This document shows positions 1 to 6,992 of a stretch of DNA of 64,000 bases, in pieces. The translations under genes and the position numbers were made by a program. The notes beneath the pieces are model-generated. The model worked only from the letters and a program-made list of their open reading frames with translations. It had not been told where the DNA came from and searched no databases. How positions within the stretch are numbered: position 1 is the stretch's first letter; each line of letters begins with the position of its first letter. The stretch is taken from assembly GCA_023442775.1 (NCBI GenBank), contig JAEZXH010000010.1, forward strand, positions 12,828-76,827, in the 5' to 3' direction. This DNA is from Bacillota bacterium. Its GTDB lineage: Bacteria; Bacillota; Clostridia; Tissierellales; Peptoniphilaceae.

Positions 1-1
1 T

Positions 2-964
2 CCCGCTCCTCTCGCCGCTGGTGCCATCCTCTCCGGTGCCTACTTCGGAGATAAGATGAGTCCCCTCTCGGATACGACGAACCTCGCTCCTGCCATGGCA
101 GGGACCGACGTCATCACCCACGTGAAGGCCATGGCAAAGCCCACCGTTCTCGCCTACATTCTCACCCTAGGGATCTTTGCCTATTGGTCCTCGAAATTTG
201 CCGGTGGCGCCGCAGATACTTCTGGCATCGCCGTGCTCCAACAAGGTCTCGCTGACAACTTCACCATCAGCCCGATCCTTCTCCTGCCCCCGGTCATCGT
301 CATCGTCTCCATCGCCTTGAAGGTCCCCGCCATCCCCGGCATCGTCCTTGGGATCATCTCCGCCACGATTATGGCTCCCATCTTCCAAGGCGCCGACTTC
401 GGTCAAATCTTAGGCGCTGGAATGGACGGCTACACCGCAGAGTTTGGCATTGAATCCCTCGATAGACTCCTCACCGCCGGTGGTCTCTCCGGGATGATGT
501 TCTCCATCTCGCTTACCATCATCGCCATGATGTTTGGTGGGATTGCAGAACTCACGGGAACCTTGGAAGTCATCGTGAACCTGATCCTGAAACTCGCCAA
601 GGGCGCAACGGGTCTCGTCACTGCCACCATCGCCACCTGTATCGTCTCGAACCTCACCATGCCCGAGCAATACATCTCCATCGTCATCCCCGGTCGTATG
701 TATGCAAAGACCTACCGTGACCGCGGATACCACCCAAAGATGCTCTCCTCCACCTTGGAAGCTGGGGGAACCGTCTCTGGGGTCTTCATCCCCTGGCACA
801 CCTGCGGGGTGTACATGAGCGGCGTCCTCGGCGTTGGCGTGTTGCAATTTGCTCCCTACGTCTACTTCAACATCCTCATGCCCATCAGTGCCATTGTCCT
901 GACCATCATCGGGCAAAACACCTTCTGGGCAAAGGACGACCCAGACACCATCGTCGCAGACTAA
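2..964 (+). CDS. nhaC: Na+/H+ antiporter NhaC, 5'-truncated by window edge
   Basis: The reading frame is open from base 2, so the gene starts upstream of the window and 320 residues are visible. The NhaC hallmark GAYFGDKMSPLSDTTNLA lies in the first 30 visible residues and crosses the first in-frame ATG at 56, so that ATG is internal and not the start. Several hydrophobic membrane segments follow, and the C-terminal part contains the family-typical SNLTMPEQYISIVIPGRM. NhaC proteins exchange cytoplasmic Na+ for external protons at the inner membrane. The family is secure; whether the substrate is Na+ alone or an organic ion pair, as in MleN-type relatives, cannot be decided here. A strong bidirectional terminator follows directly. 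Confidence 0.93.
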   Translation, partial: PAPLAAGAILSGAYFGDKMSPLSDTTNLAPAMAGTDVITHVKAMAKPTVLAYILTLGIFAYWSSKFAGGAADTSGIAVLQQGLADNFTISPILLLPPVIVIVSIALKVPAIPGIVLGIISATIMAPIFQGADFGQILGAGMDGYTAEFGIESLDRLLTAGGLSGMMFSISLTIIAMMFGGIAELTGTLEVIVNLILKLAKGATGLVTATIATCIVSNLTMPEQYISIVIPGRMYAKTYRDRGYHPKMLSSTLEAGGTVSGVFIPWHTCGVYMSGVLGVGVLQFAPYVYFNILMPISAIVLTIIGQNTFWAKDDPDTIVAD

Positions 965-967
965 ATC

Positions 968-1000
968 AAAAAAAGAGAGCCCGCACGGGCTCTTTTTTTG
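968..1000. terminator. Bidirectional rho-independent terminator
   Basis: An 8-bp stem (AGAGCCCG/CGGGCTCT) is flanked by an A-run on the left and a T-run on the right. It can therefore end nhaC on the plus strand and the YbhN-like gene on the minus strand. Confidence 0.9.
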
Positions 1001-1019
1001 CGCATGTTGTGAGGTCTTC

Positions 1020-2159
1020 CTAGGAGACCTCGACAAGTTCCGCCCGAAGGACAGGGGGCACCTTTCGGACGATGGAGAAATCCTTGGGCAGTCGCGCCTT
1101 CACCGAGTCCTTCATGGAGTTCATCTTTCCCCGCCAACTGGCGATGCGCACCCTCGAAGCGGGACGACGCTTCATGAAGGAGACGGCGAGGCCACCTAAG
1201 AGAAGGCCAAGGTAGAAGCTCACGAGGCGACTCAAGAACATCCACCCAAAGGCCCGGTCCGGACCCATGTAGAAGCTTCCCACGGCGATGAGGCTCGCCT
1301 CACTGGCCCCGACGGAGCCGGGAAGGGGAAGACTCTCCACGGCGATGCGAAGGATGGCCTGAATGAGGATGAGGTCGAAGAACCCAAGGTCCACGACGCC
1401 GAGGCTTCGGGCCACGAAGGCGGTGGTGGCGTAGAGGCAGATGAGCACCCCAAGGGCTCCGAGCCCGGAACTCACCATCATCCGAGGATGACTGCGAAGT
1501 TCTTCTCCCGCGCGCCGGAAGAGGTCAATCTGCTCGTAGAGCATCGCCTCTTTCTTTGTAAGGCGCGAGAAGAGGCGGACCTTGACGAGGCGGCGATAGA
1601 GGGAGAGGACGAGGCGAGTAAAAATCCGCGGGGCGAAACAGAGGCCACCCTGGAAGAGGATGAAGAGAATCTGTGCCGCCGTCCCAAGGGGAACCAGCCA
1701 CCCCATGGGCCCCACTGCCATGATGCGGCTGCCGTGTCCCAGGAGAAAACCCAGAAGTACGAGGCCCACCATGGCCACGTGGTAAAAGAGGTTAAAGACG
1801 GTGAGGCTCATCATACACGTCGCCGGGGCGATGCCGTCCCTCGCCATGTAGAAGAACTGCCCCGGTTGCCCTGCGCTTCCCCCGGGGGAAATGTTCGAGA
1901 AGAAGACGTCGGCGAGGGCATATCCCGTGGACCGGGATAGGGAGACCTTCTCCCCTTGCACCCCGAGAAGATCACGAAAAGTCGCCCCTTCACAGAGGAG
2001 ATAGAGAAGAAAGAAGAGAACCGCAAGGCCAAGGTCGAAGAGATTGGCCCCTTGGAGAATCCGCAGGGAGTGGGGTGGCGCTCCTTTGAAGAAAAACGCC
2101 GTGGCCACAGCCCCTGCTCCAAAGACCCCGAGGACTTTTATCCAAGATTTTCCCTCCAC
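1020..2159 (-). CDS. YbhN / lysylphosphatidylglycerol synthase TM-domain family membrane protein
   Basis: This is a 379-residue polytopic membrane protein. The motifs SPGGSAGQPGQF (around residue 90) and PLPGSVGASEAS (around residue 275) match the flippase-like domain (UPF0104, YbhN, N-terminal part of MprF). No MprF C-terminal aminoacyltransferase domain is present. The start is GTG at 2159, preceded by a strong GAGGAGGTGATC site, and it overlaps the end of the deacetylase gene by 22 bases. With the glycosyltransferase and deacetylase upstream, a role in moving a lipid-linked or glycolipid substrate across the membrane is plausible, but this is inferred from context only. Confidence 0.82.
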   Translation of the reverse strand: MEGKSWIKVLGVFGAGAVATAFFFKGAPPHSLRILQGANLFDLGLAVLFFLLYLLCEGATFRDLLGVQGEKVSLSRSTGYALADVFFSNISPGGSAGQPGQFFYMARDGIAPATCMMSLTVFNLFYHVAMVGLVLLGFLLGHGSRIMAVGPMGWLVPLGTAAQILFILFQGGLCFAPRIFTRLVLSLYRRLVKVRLFSRLTKKEAMLYEQIDLFRRAGEELRSHPRMMVSSGLGALGVLICLYATTAFVARSLGVVDLGFFDLILIQAILRIAVESLPLPGSVGASEASLIAVGSFYMGPDRAFGWMFLSRLVSFYLGLLLGGLAVSFMKRRPASRVRIASWRGKMNSMKDSVKARLPKDFSIVRKVPPVLRAELVEVS

Positions 2160-2794
2160 GAGATCACCTCCTCTCGTCGTCTATCCATGACCCGGGAAAG
2201 GGCCGGTGCAATCTCCGTACATGCATCTCTCACTGCCGCACCCAGGCTTCCATCGTGTAACACCACGACGCCTCCTCGGTCAAAGGCGCGGTCTAGTCGT
2301 TTCGTCAACTCCTCCACCCCGGGCTTTTCCCAATCCCCGACGAGACTCTCCCAGTGGACGGGGAGGAGACGGTGTCGTTTCATGACGAGGACATCTGCCA
2401 GGGTATAGAGCCCATGGGGCGGTCTAAAATAGGAAACCTCAGAAAACTGAGAAAGGATCCTGTATCCCTCCTCCATCTGAGCCCATCGCCTCCAGGGAAA
2501 TTCCTCCCAAGGGCGACGATGGCGTCCCGCGTGGAGACCGAGGGAGTGTCCTCGCGCCACAATCTCTCTCACCAACTCGGGGCGATTCTTCGCCTCTTCT
2601 CCCACGAGAAAGAAGATGGCCCGTTTTTTCTCTTTGTCGAGGAGATCTAAGATCGCCTCGGTCCCCTCCCCCGGTCCATCGTCAAAAGAGAGAAAGACCC
2701 CGTGGGAATCCAAACCTGTGGGCCGCCTGTAGAAGAGACTGGGAGCGACGTAAAGGCCTGCGGCGAGGACGATGAGTGGGAAGAGGAGACCCAT
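2138..2794 (-). CDS. Membrane-anchored polysaccharide deacetylase (NodB fold)
   Basis: This 218-residue protein has an N-terminal hydrophobic anchor (residues 2-20) followed by a NodB domain. The visible motifs are LSFDDGP (motif 1, catalytic Asp and metal Asp), LHAGRH (metal His pair), FRPPHG (motif 3) and VVLHDG (motif 5). It probably removes acetyl groups from a surface glycan or glycolipid on the outer face of the membrane. The start ATG at 2794 has an AAAGGA site 9 bases upstream, and an in-frame TGA lies just before that site, so the start is firm. It lies inside the 3' end of the glycosyltransferase frame. Confidence 0.85.
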   Translation of the reverse strand: MGLLFPLIVLAAGLYVAPSLFYRRPTGLDSHGVFLSFDDGPGEGTEAILDLLDKEKKRAIFFLVGEEAKNRPELVREIVARGHSLGLHAGRHRRPWEEFPWRRWAQMEEGYRILSQFSEVSYFRPPHGLYTLADVLVMKRHRLLPVHWESLVGDWEKPGVEELTKRLDRAFDRGGVVVLHDGSLGAAVRDACTEIAPALSRVMDRRREEVISWRENLG

Positions 2795-3800
2795 GGTTGA
2801 CCATTCCTTTCAAACGCTTCACAATCTGTCCATCTTCTGGCCTCGAGGCGAGCATCCGCTCCTGCATGGCGAGAAGTTCCTCCCGCGTCGGCAGGTGGAC
2901 CTCGTCGACGCCGACCTCAAAGCCCATCCCCGTCTCTTCGAGAAACTGGCCGTTTCGCGCCTCTTGGGGAAGGAAGGGGGTAAAGTACCCAAAGGGGAGC
3001 CCCCATTCCATGGCCTCGAGGATACTCTGTCCCCCCGCCTTCCCGACAACGACGTCGGCCCAGGTGAGGTGAGGCACCATGTTCGACTGAAATCCCAGGG
3101 CCTCGAACCCCGCGGCTTGCAGCCGTTCTTTGAGGGCGTGGTTGAGGCCGCAAAGGATCCGAAGCTTCGCCCCGGTACTCTCCTCGAGATGGCGATAATA
3201 GGAGACATCCTCCGGCAAGAGGCCAAGGCCGCCGCCACTTAAGAGGATGTGGAGCTCCTCTCCTATGGGGCGCACCTCGTGGGCCTCCCGCTCGAGGAGG
3301 AGAATCTTCTCCGAGGATACCCCAAAGGCTTCGAGGCTTCTCTTCGTCGCCTCGGAGAGAACCACGTAGAGGTCCGTCATCTCGTTGACCCAGAGCTCAT
3401 GGGGCTCAAAGTCGGTGATGAGGGTGACGAGGGGGGTGGAGAATCCGTCTTTCTTCTTGAGGCGACTCAAGAGGTGGGCGGCAATGGAGTAGGTGGCGAC
3501 AAAGACATCGGGAAGGGGGCGGCGGCGCACCGCCTCGTTGAAGCGATGGCGCAACGGCCCGGCGAGGGTGATGAGGTTCTTCTTCATCTTGTCCGCCTTG
3601 AGGTAGGTCTTGTAGAGGCCCCCTTGTTTCGTCATGGCGTCTTTGTAGGTCTCGTAGAGCACCGGGGCGAAGGTGGGCACCGCCTCCTCCACGCTGTCGA
3701 GGATGGTGACCTCGAAGGCCTCTTGTAAGATCTTCGCCATACGGGCCGCACCGGCACGGTGCCCCGCTCCAAAACTACAGGTGTAGATGTCTGCACGCAT
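2682..3800 (-). CDS. MGDG-synthase/MurG-like glycosyltransferase with odd C-terminus
   Basis: This 372-residue protein is a GT-B glycosyltransferase of the processive diacylglycerol glucosyltransferase / monogalactosyldiacylglycerol synthase type. The N-terminal SFGAGHRAGAARMA resembles the family's SxGxGH motif, LITDFEPH is present in the middle, and GKAGGQSILEAMEWGLP is the nucleotide-sugar binding region. It probably glycosylates a membrane lipid at the cytoplasmic face. The start at 3800 has GGAGGGAAGAGC upstream. The last ~33 residues are rich in Arg, Pro and Ser, and are encoded entirely within the deacetylase coding region in another frame (113-base overlap). A different reading frame would stop at a TGA just before the deacetylase ribosome binding site, so a late frameshift is likely. 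Confidence 0.8.
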   Translation of the reverse strand: MRADIYTCSFGAGHRAGAARMAKILQEAFEVTILDSVEEAVPTFAPVLYETYKDAMTKQGGLYKTYLKADKMKKNLITLAGPLRHRFNEAVRRRPLPDVFVATYSIAAHLLSRLKKKDGFSTPLVTLITDFEPHELWVNEMTDLYVVLSEATKRSLEAFGVSSEKILLLEREAHEVRPIGEELHILLSGGGLGLLPEDVSYYRHLEESTGAKLRILCGLNHALKERLQAAGFEALGFQSNMVPHLTWADVVVGKAGGQSILEAMEWGLPFGYFTPFLPQEARNGQFLEETGMGFEVGVDEVHLPTREELLAMQERMLASRPEDGQIVKRLKGMVNHGSPLPTHRPRRRPLRRSQSLLQAAHRFGFPRGLSLF

Positions 3801-3909
3801 TGCTCTTCCCTCCTTCTATTACTAGTATACCCTCATCAACAAAAAGAAAGACACGCCCGCCCCAACCTTTGGCGCAGCGTATCCTCTTCTTAGACATTTG
3901 TTAATTCTT

Positions 3910-4488
3910 TTATCCCTGTCCGATGCGATAGGCCGCATAGACGAGAAGGAGAGCCATGAGGGTATTCATGAGCTGGTAGTGCCGGTTAAAGACCACCCGA
4001 AGCCCCGACCCCGCCAAGGACCAGAGGAGGTTGGCCACCATGGGCACACTGGCGAGAAAGACCGCATAGGGAAAGATCTCCCACTTCGCCCCCATGGCGG
4101 GGAGCACGAAGCGGGTCGCCGCCAAGAGGCCGTAGAGGATGACCTTCGGATTGATGAACTGGAGCATAAACCCTTGGACGTAGCCCATGGGCTTTGCCTC
4201 GACGCTTCCCACCTTCCCCCGTGTGAAGTTCTTCCACGCCAGATAGAGCAGATACACCACCCCGACGCCGCGCATCACGGGAAAGAGAAAGGAGAGGCCC
4301 ATCATCGCCTGGCCCAAGAGAAGGCAGAGAACCATGACGAGGATGAAGGAGGAGTAGATTCCTCCTAGAAGGGGTAGGGTCCGTCGAAACCCGTAGGCGT
4401 TGGCGTGACTCATGCACACGAGGGGATTCGGCCCCGGCGTCCACGTCGCCGGAATGCAAAAGAGTAGAAAGGCCCCGATGTCCATCAT
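3910..4488 (-). CDS. LysE/RhtB family amino-acid exporter
   Basis: This 192-residue membrane protein starts IGAFLLFCIPATWTPGPNPLV. The TPGPN signature in the first helix is diagnostic for LysE/RhtB translocators, which export amino acids or related small metabolites. About six membrane segments are visible. The ATG at 4488 overlaps the TGA of the preceding puuD-like gene (ATGA), so the two are translationally coupled. Pairing with a glutamine-amidotransferase-type hydrolase suggests export of a product or analogue made by that enzyme, but the substrate is unknown. Confidence 0.85.
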   Translation of the reverse strand: MMDIGAFLLFCIPATWTPGPNPLVCMSHANAYGFRRTLPLLGGIYSSFILVMVLCLLLGQAMMGLSFLFPVMRGVGVVYLLYLAWKNFTRGKVGSVEAKPMGYVQGFMLQFINPKVILYGLLAATRFVLPAMGAKWEIFPYAVFLASVPMVANLLWSLAGSGLRVVFNRHYQLMNTLMALLLVYAAYRIGQG

Positions 4489-5186
4489 CGCCTTGCCGCC
4501 TCGATGAAGGCGCGCCACGTCTTCAACGTCGCCTCATCCTCTGAAAAGCGAAGTTCCGGATGCCATTGGAGCCCGACGTAAAACCGCTTCTTCGGGTCGT
4601 AGAAGGCCTCGACGAGACCGTCCTCGCTCGTCGCAAAGGCCACGAGGCCCTCCCCGAGGCGAGAAATCGCCTGGTGGTGAAGAGAATTGACCCCAAACTC
4701 CCTGGGCAACACCTCCCCAAGGGGGCCTTCCGAGGAGACGGTGACGGTGTGGTGGATGGCATTGTAGGGCTTTTCTCGGTCGTGGTTGAGGCGCGCCCCT
4801 TCTTCTTTTTCCAGATCTTGGAAGAGGGTGCCTCCGCGCAGGGCATTGGCGAGCTGAAGCCCGCGACAGATGAGAAGCACCGGCACGTCTTTGTCCTCAA
4901 GAGTCCTTAAGAGGTTCACCTCGAGGGCATCCCGCTTTGGGGCAAGGGCCCCGCACCACGCCTTTTTCTCCTCGCCATAGAGCGCCGGGTCGATGTCCTG
5001 TCCCCCGGTGAAGACGAAGCCGTCAAAGGAGGAGGCCAAGACCTCAATACTCTCCTCATCGTCGACGAAGGAGAGCACCACGGGCACCCCACCCGCCGCC
5101 TTCACCGCATCCACATAGGCCTCGAGAATCCACGTACTGTCCAGCTTTTGGTCATAGAGGGGGGTAATCCCAATGAGAGGTTTCAT
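4485..5186 (-). CDS. Gamma-glutamyl-gamma-aminobutyrate hydrolase family (peptidase C26)
   Basis: This 233-residue class-I glutamine-amidotransferase-like hydrolase is related to PuuD. It has FTGGQDIDP (around residue 68), the nucleophile elbow LLICRGLQ (catalytic Cys) and QWHPE near the C-terminus (catalytic His and Glu). The family cleaves gamma-glutamyl amide bonds, as in gamma-glutamyl-GABA breakdown during putrescine use. No other putrescine genes are nearby, so the true substrate is open. The start ATG has GAAAGGAGACGAGG upstream. It follows the rplL terminator and is translationally coupled to lysE. Confidence 0.87.
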   Translation of the reverse strand: MKPLIGITPLYDQKLDSTWILEAYVDAVKAAGGVPVVLSFVDDEESIEVLASSFDGFVFTGGQDIDPALYGEEKKAWCGALAPKRDALEVNLLRTLEDKDVPVLLICRGLQLANALRGGTLFQDLEKEEGARLNHDREKPYNAIHHTVTVSSEGPLGEVLPREFGVNSLHHQAISRLGEGLVAFATSEDGLVEAFYDPKKRFYVGLQWHPELRFSEDEATLKTWRAFIEAARR

Positions 5187-5208
5187 CCTCGTCTCCTTTC
5201 CAGATATG

Positions 5209-5238
5209 AAAAAAACGGGGACGCACCCCGTTTTTCTC
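5209..5238 (-). terminator. Terminator of rplJL
   Basis: On the minus strand ACGGGG and CCCCGT pair around a short loop, followed by a T-run. It lies just after the rplL stop codon. Confidence 0.88.
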
Positions 5239-5252
5239 CCGTCGAAGGAAAT

Positions 5253-5636
5253 TTACTTCACAGTGACGGTAGCGCCAACTTCTTCGAGCTTGGCCTTGAT
5301 TTCTTCTGCTTGGTCAGAAGGAATGCCTTCCTTGATAGCCTTGGGAGCTTCGTCGACGAGAGCCTTAGCTTCCTTGAGGCCGAGACCGGTGATGTCCTTC
5401 ACAGCCTTGACGACCTTCACCTTTTCTTGTCCAGCGGACTCGAGGATGACGTCGAAGTCAGTCTTTTCTTCAGCGGCAGCAGCTCCGCCAGCAGCGGGAG
5501 CAGCGGCGACGACTGCAGCAGGAGCAGCAGCGCTCACGCCAAATTCTTCTTCGAGAGCCTTCACAGCTTCGGAGAGTTCGAGGACGGTCAGGTTCTTGAT
5601 CTCTTCAATAAGAGCTTGTACTTTTTCGCTAGCCAT
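5253..5636 (-). CDS. rplL: 50S ribosomal protein L7/L12
   Basis: This is a 127-residue L7/L12 stalk protein. The N-terminal dimerisation region (NLTVLELSEAVKALEEEFGV), the Ala-rich hinge (residues ~35-58) and the C-terminal globular domain (EKVKVVKAVKDITGLGLKEA) are all present. It recruits translation factors to the ribosome. The ATG at 5636 has GGAGGTATAAAC upstream. The gene directly follows rplJ and ends at a terminator. rpoB is not downstream, unlike the rplJL-rpoBC order common in Firmicutes. Confidence 0.98.
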   Translation of the reverse strand: MASEKVQALIEEIKNLTVLELSEAVKALEEEFGVSAAAPAAVVAAAPAAGGAAAAEEKTDFDVILESAGQEKVKVVKAVKDITGLGLKEAKALVDEAPKAIKEGIPSDQAEEIKAKLEEVGATVTVK

Positions 5637-5660
5637 GTTTATACCTCCAAATGGTTTGAT

Positions 5661-6197
5661 TTAAGCCGTTTCTTGGCCCTTCTTCTCTGCGATTGCGTTG
5701 AGAACGACAGCCATACCCTTCATCGTGCCATGCATGACGTTGGCCAGACCTTGGATCGGACCGTTCATGCCGCCGAGGAACTGCGCCACGAGAACTTCCT
5801 TCGAGGGAAGCTTCGCCAACTGTTCCACACCCTTGACGTCCAAGATTTGCCCGTCCACGAAACCAGCCTTTAATTCAAGGGCTTCGTGATCCTTGGCAAA
5901 GTCAGCGGAGATGCGCGCAGGAGCTGCGAGATCTTCCATCCCGAAAGCCACTGCCGTGGGCCCCGTGAGGATGTCGTCAAGGCCTTCGATGCCAGCGTCC
6001 TTGAATGCGCGACGCATCATCGTGTTCTTGTAGACCTTGTAGTCCACACCCGCTTCGCGGAACTTTGCACGAAGTTCAGTGACTTCCGCAACGTTCAGCC
6101 CGCGATAGTTCATCAAGACGAGGGACTGTGAATCTTCAATTTTTCCCTTGATCTCCTCGACGAGGGAAACCTTGGATTGAAGTTTCTCTTCTTTCAT
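5661..6197 (-). CDS. rplJ: 50S ribosomal protein L10
   Basis: This 178-residue L10 is the base of the L7/L12 stalk and the autoregulator of its own operon in many bacteria. Conserved stretches include SLVLMNYRGLNVAEVTELR and VYKNTMMRRA near the N-terminus. The start at 6197 has GGGGGTGAAGG upstream. A structured L10 leader ending in an intrinsic terminator precedes it, so L10 probably controls transcription into its own gene. Confidence 0.97.
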   Translation of the reverse strand: MKEEKLQSKVSLVEEIKGKIEDSQSLVLMNYRGLNVAEVTELRAKFREAGVDYKVYKNTMMRRAFKDAGIEGLDDILTGPTAVAFGMEDLAAPARISADFAKDHEALELKAGFVDGQILDVKGVEQLAKLPSKEVLVAQFLGGMNGPIQGLANVMHGTMKGMAVVLNAIAEKKGQETA

Positions 6198-6212
6198 TCC
6201 TTCACCCCCTAC

Positions 6213-6328
6213 AACAAAAAAATCTCATCGCAGACCGATGAGACCTAAAGATTGCTCTTTATGTCGAAATCTCACCTCGGTAGGACATTAAGCCTCTTGG
6301 CACCTACTGTCTGCGGTAGTACCCGTCT
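6213..6328 (-). promoter_or_regulatory. L10 leader (ribosomal protein autoregulatory leader)
   Basis: On the minus strand the leader carries the L10-binding core elements CCGCAGACAGTAGGTG and TTAATGTCCTACCGAGG. It ends in a hairpin (TCTCATCG/CGATGAGA) followed by seven T residues at about 6215-6244, just before rplJ. This matches the Firmicutes L10 leader class, where excess L10 favours termination. Confidence 0.9.
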
Positions 6329-6357
6329 ACTATACCGAAGAATTCCCTCGGTGTCAA
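6329..6357 (-). promoter_or_regulatory. Sigma-A promoter of rplJL
   Basis: A consensus TTGACA (-35, 6352-6357) and TATAGT (-10, 6329-6334) are separated by exactly 17 bases, immediately upstream of the L10 leader. Confidence 0.92.
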
Positions 6358-6380
6358 GAAAAAATCCAAAGTTTTTGCGC

Positions 6381-6405
6381 AAAAAAAGAACCCCGAAGGG
6401 TTCTC
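6381..6405 (-). terminator. Terminator of small lipoprotein gene
   Basis: AGAACCC/GGGTTCT stem with a T-run on the minus strand, directly after the stop codon of the lipoprotein gene. Confidence 0.87.
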
Positions 6406-6804
6406 TTAGTTGACCTCCAAGGCTCTATGAAGCTCTTCGAGGTTGGTGAGGGTGGCGTGGGTCTTGGGGTCGATGGTCCAGGAGATGGTGGGGCCATTTC
6501 GCGGGATGAGGGAGAGGGTCGGCGCGTCTTTATAGACGCGAAAGGTCCCTACTCCCTGTCCCTTTTTGACGAGGGTGTAGGTATAGAGGCCGTCCTCGTC
6601 GGGAACGGCACCGATGGAGGCATTGTCCCCTGCGCGATCGGCGGTATCTCCCAAGAGGTGGCCAAGGATGTCCACCTGCTCTTTGTCGGTGATGCGCTCG
6701 ATCTCCACGCCCTCTCCATCGGAGATGATGTAGCTTTCCTCTCGTATCCTTGGGGTACAGCCGAGGAGAAGAAGGCAGAGAAGAAGGGGCAGAATCTTTT
6801 TCAT
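6406..6804 (-). CDS. Small lipoprotein of unknown function
   Basis: This is a 132-residue protein with a lipoprotein signal: KK, a Leu-rich core and lipobox LLLLGC at residues 11-16. It should be lipid-anchored on the outer face of the membrane. I do not recognise the mature domain; it looks like a small alpha/beta fold with a C-terminal ISWTIDPKTHATL segment. The start ATG at 6804 is chosen because AAAGGAGTCTCTG precedes it; an in-frame ATG upstream lacks such a site. It stands alone between its terminator and an 18-bp tandem repeat on the promoter side. Confidence 0.75.
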   Translation of the reverse strand: MKKILPLLLCLLLLGCTPRIREESYIISDGEGVEIERITDKEQVDILGHLLGDTADRAGDNASIGAVPDEDGLYTYTLVKKGQGVGTFRVYKDAPTLSLIPRNGPTISWTIDPKTHATLTNLEELHRALEVN

Positions 6805-6872
6805 CAGAGACTCCTTTCGAGACACCTGTGATGTGTTTCTCTTATACCCCCTTCTCTCACTTTTTTAATATT

Positions 6873-6992
6873 GGGGACCTGTGCCCTTTGGGGTACTTGT
6901 GCCCTTTGGGGTACTTATGCCCTTTAGGGTACTTATGCCCTTTGGGGTACTTGTGCCCTTTGGGTGTTTATGCCCTTTAGGGTACTTATGCC
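6873..6992. repeat. 18-bp tandem repeat, about six copies
   Basis: The unit is (G/A)TGCCCTTTGGGGTACTT. Near-identical copies start at 6881, 6899, 6917, 6935, 6953 (17 bp) and 6970, with a partial copy at 6988. Variation is limited mostly to G/A at two positions. The array touches the stop codon of the AhpF-like gene (TAA at 6986-6988) and lies upstream of the small lipoprotein gene. Units can form short hairpins (GGGTAC/GTGCCC). Confidence 0.93.

Noticed and set aside
6873..6992. CRISPR array
   Set aside because: The 18-bp units are contiguous without unique spacers and no cas genes are present.
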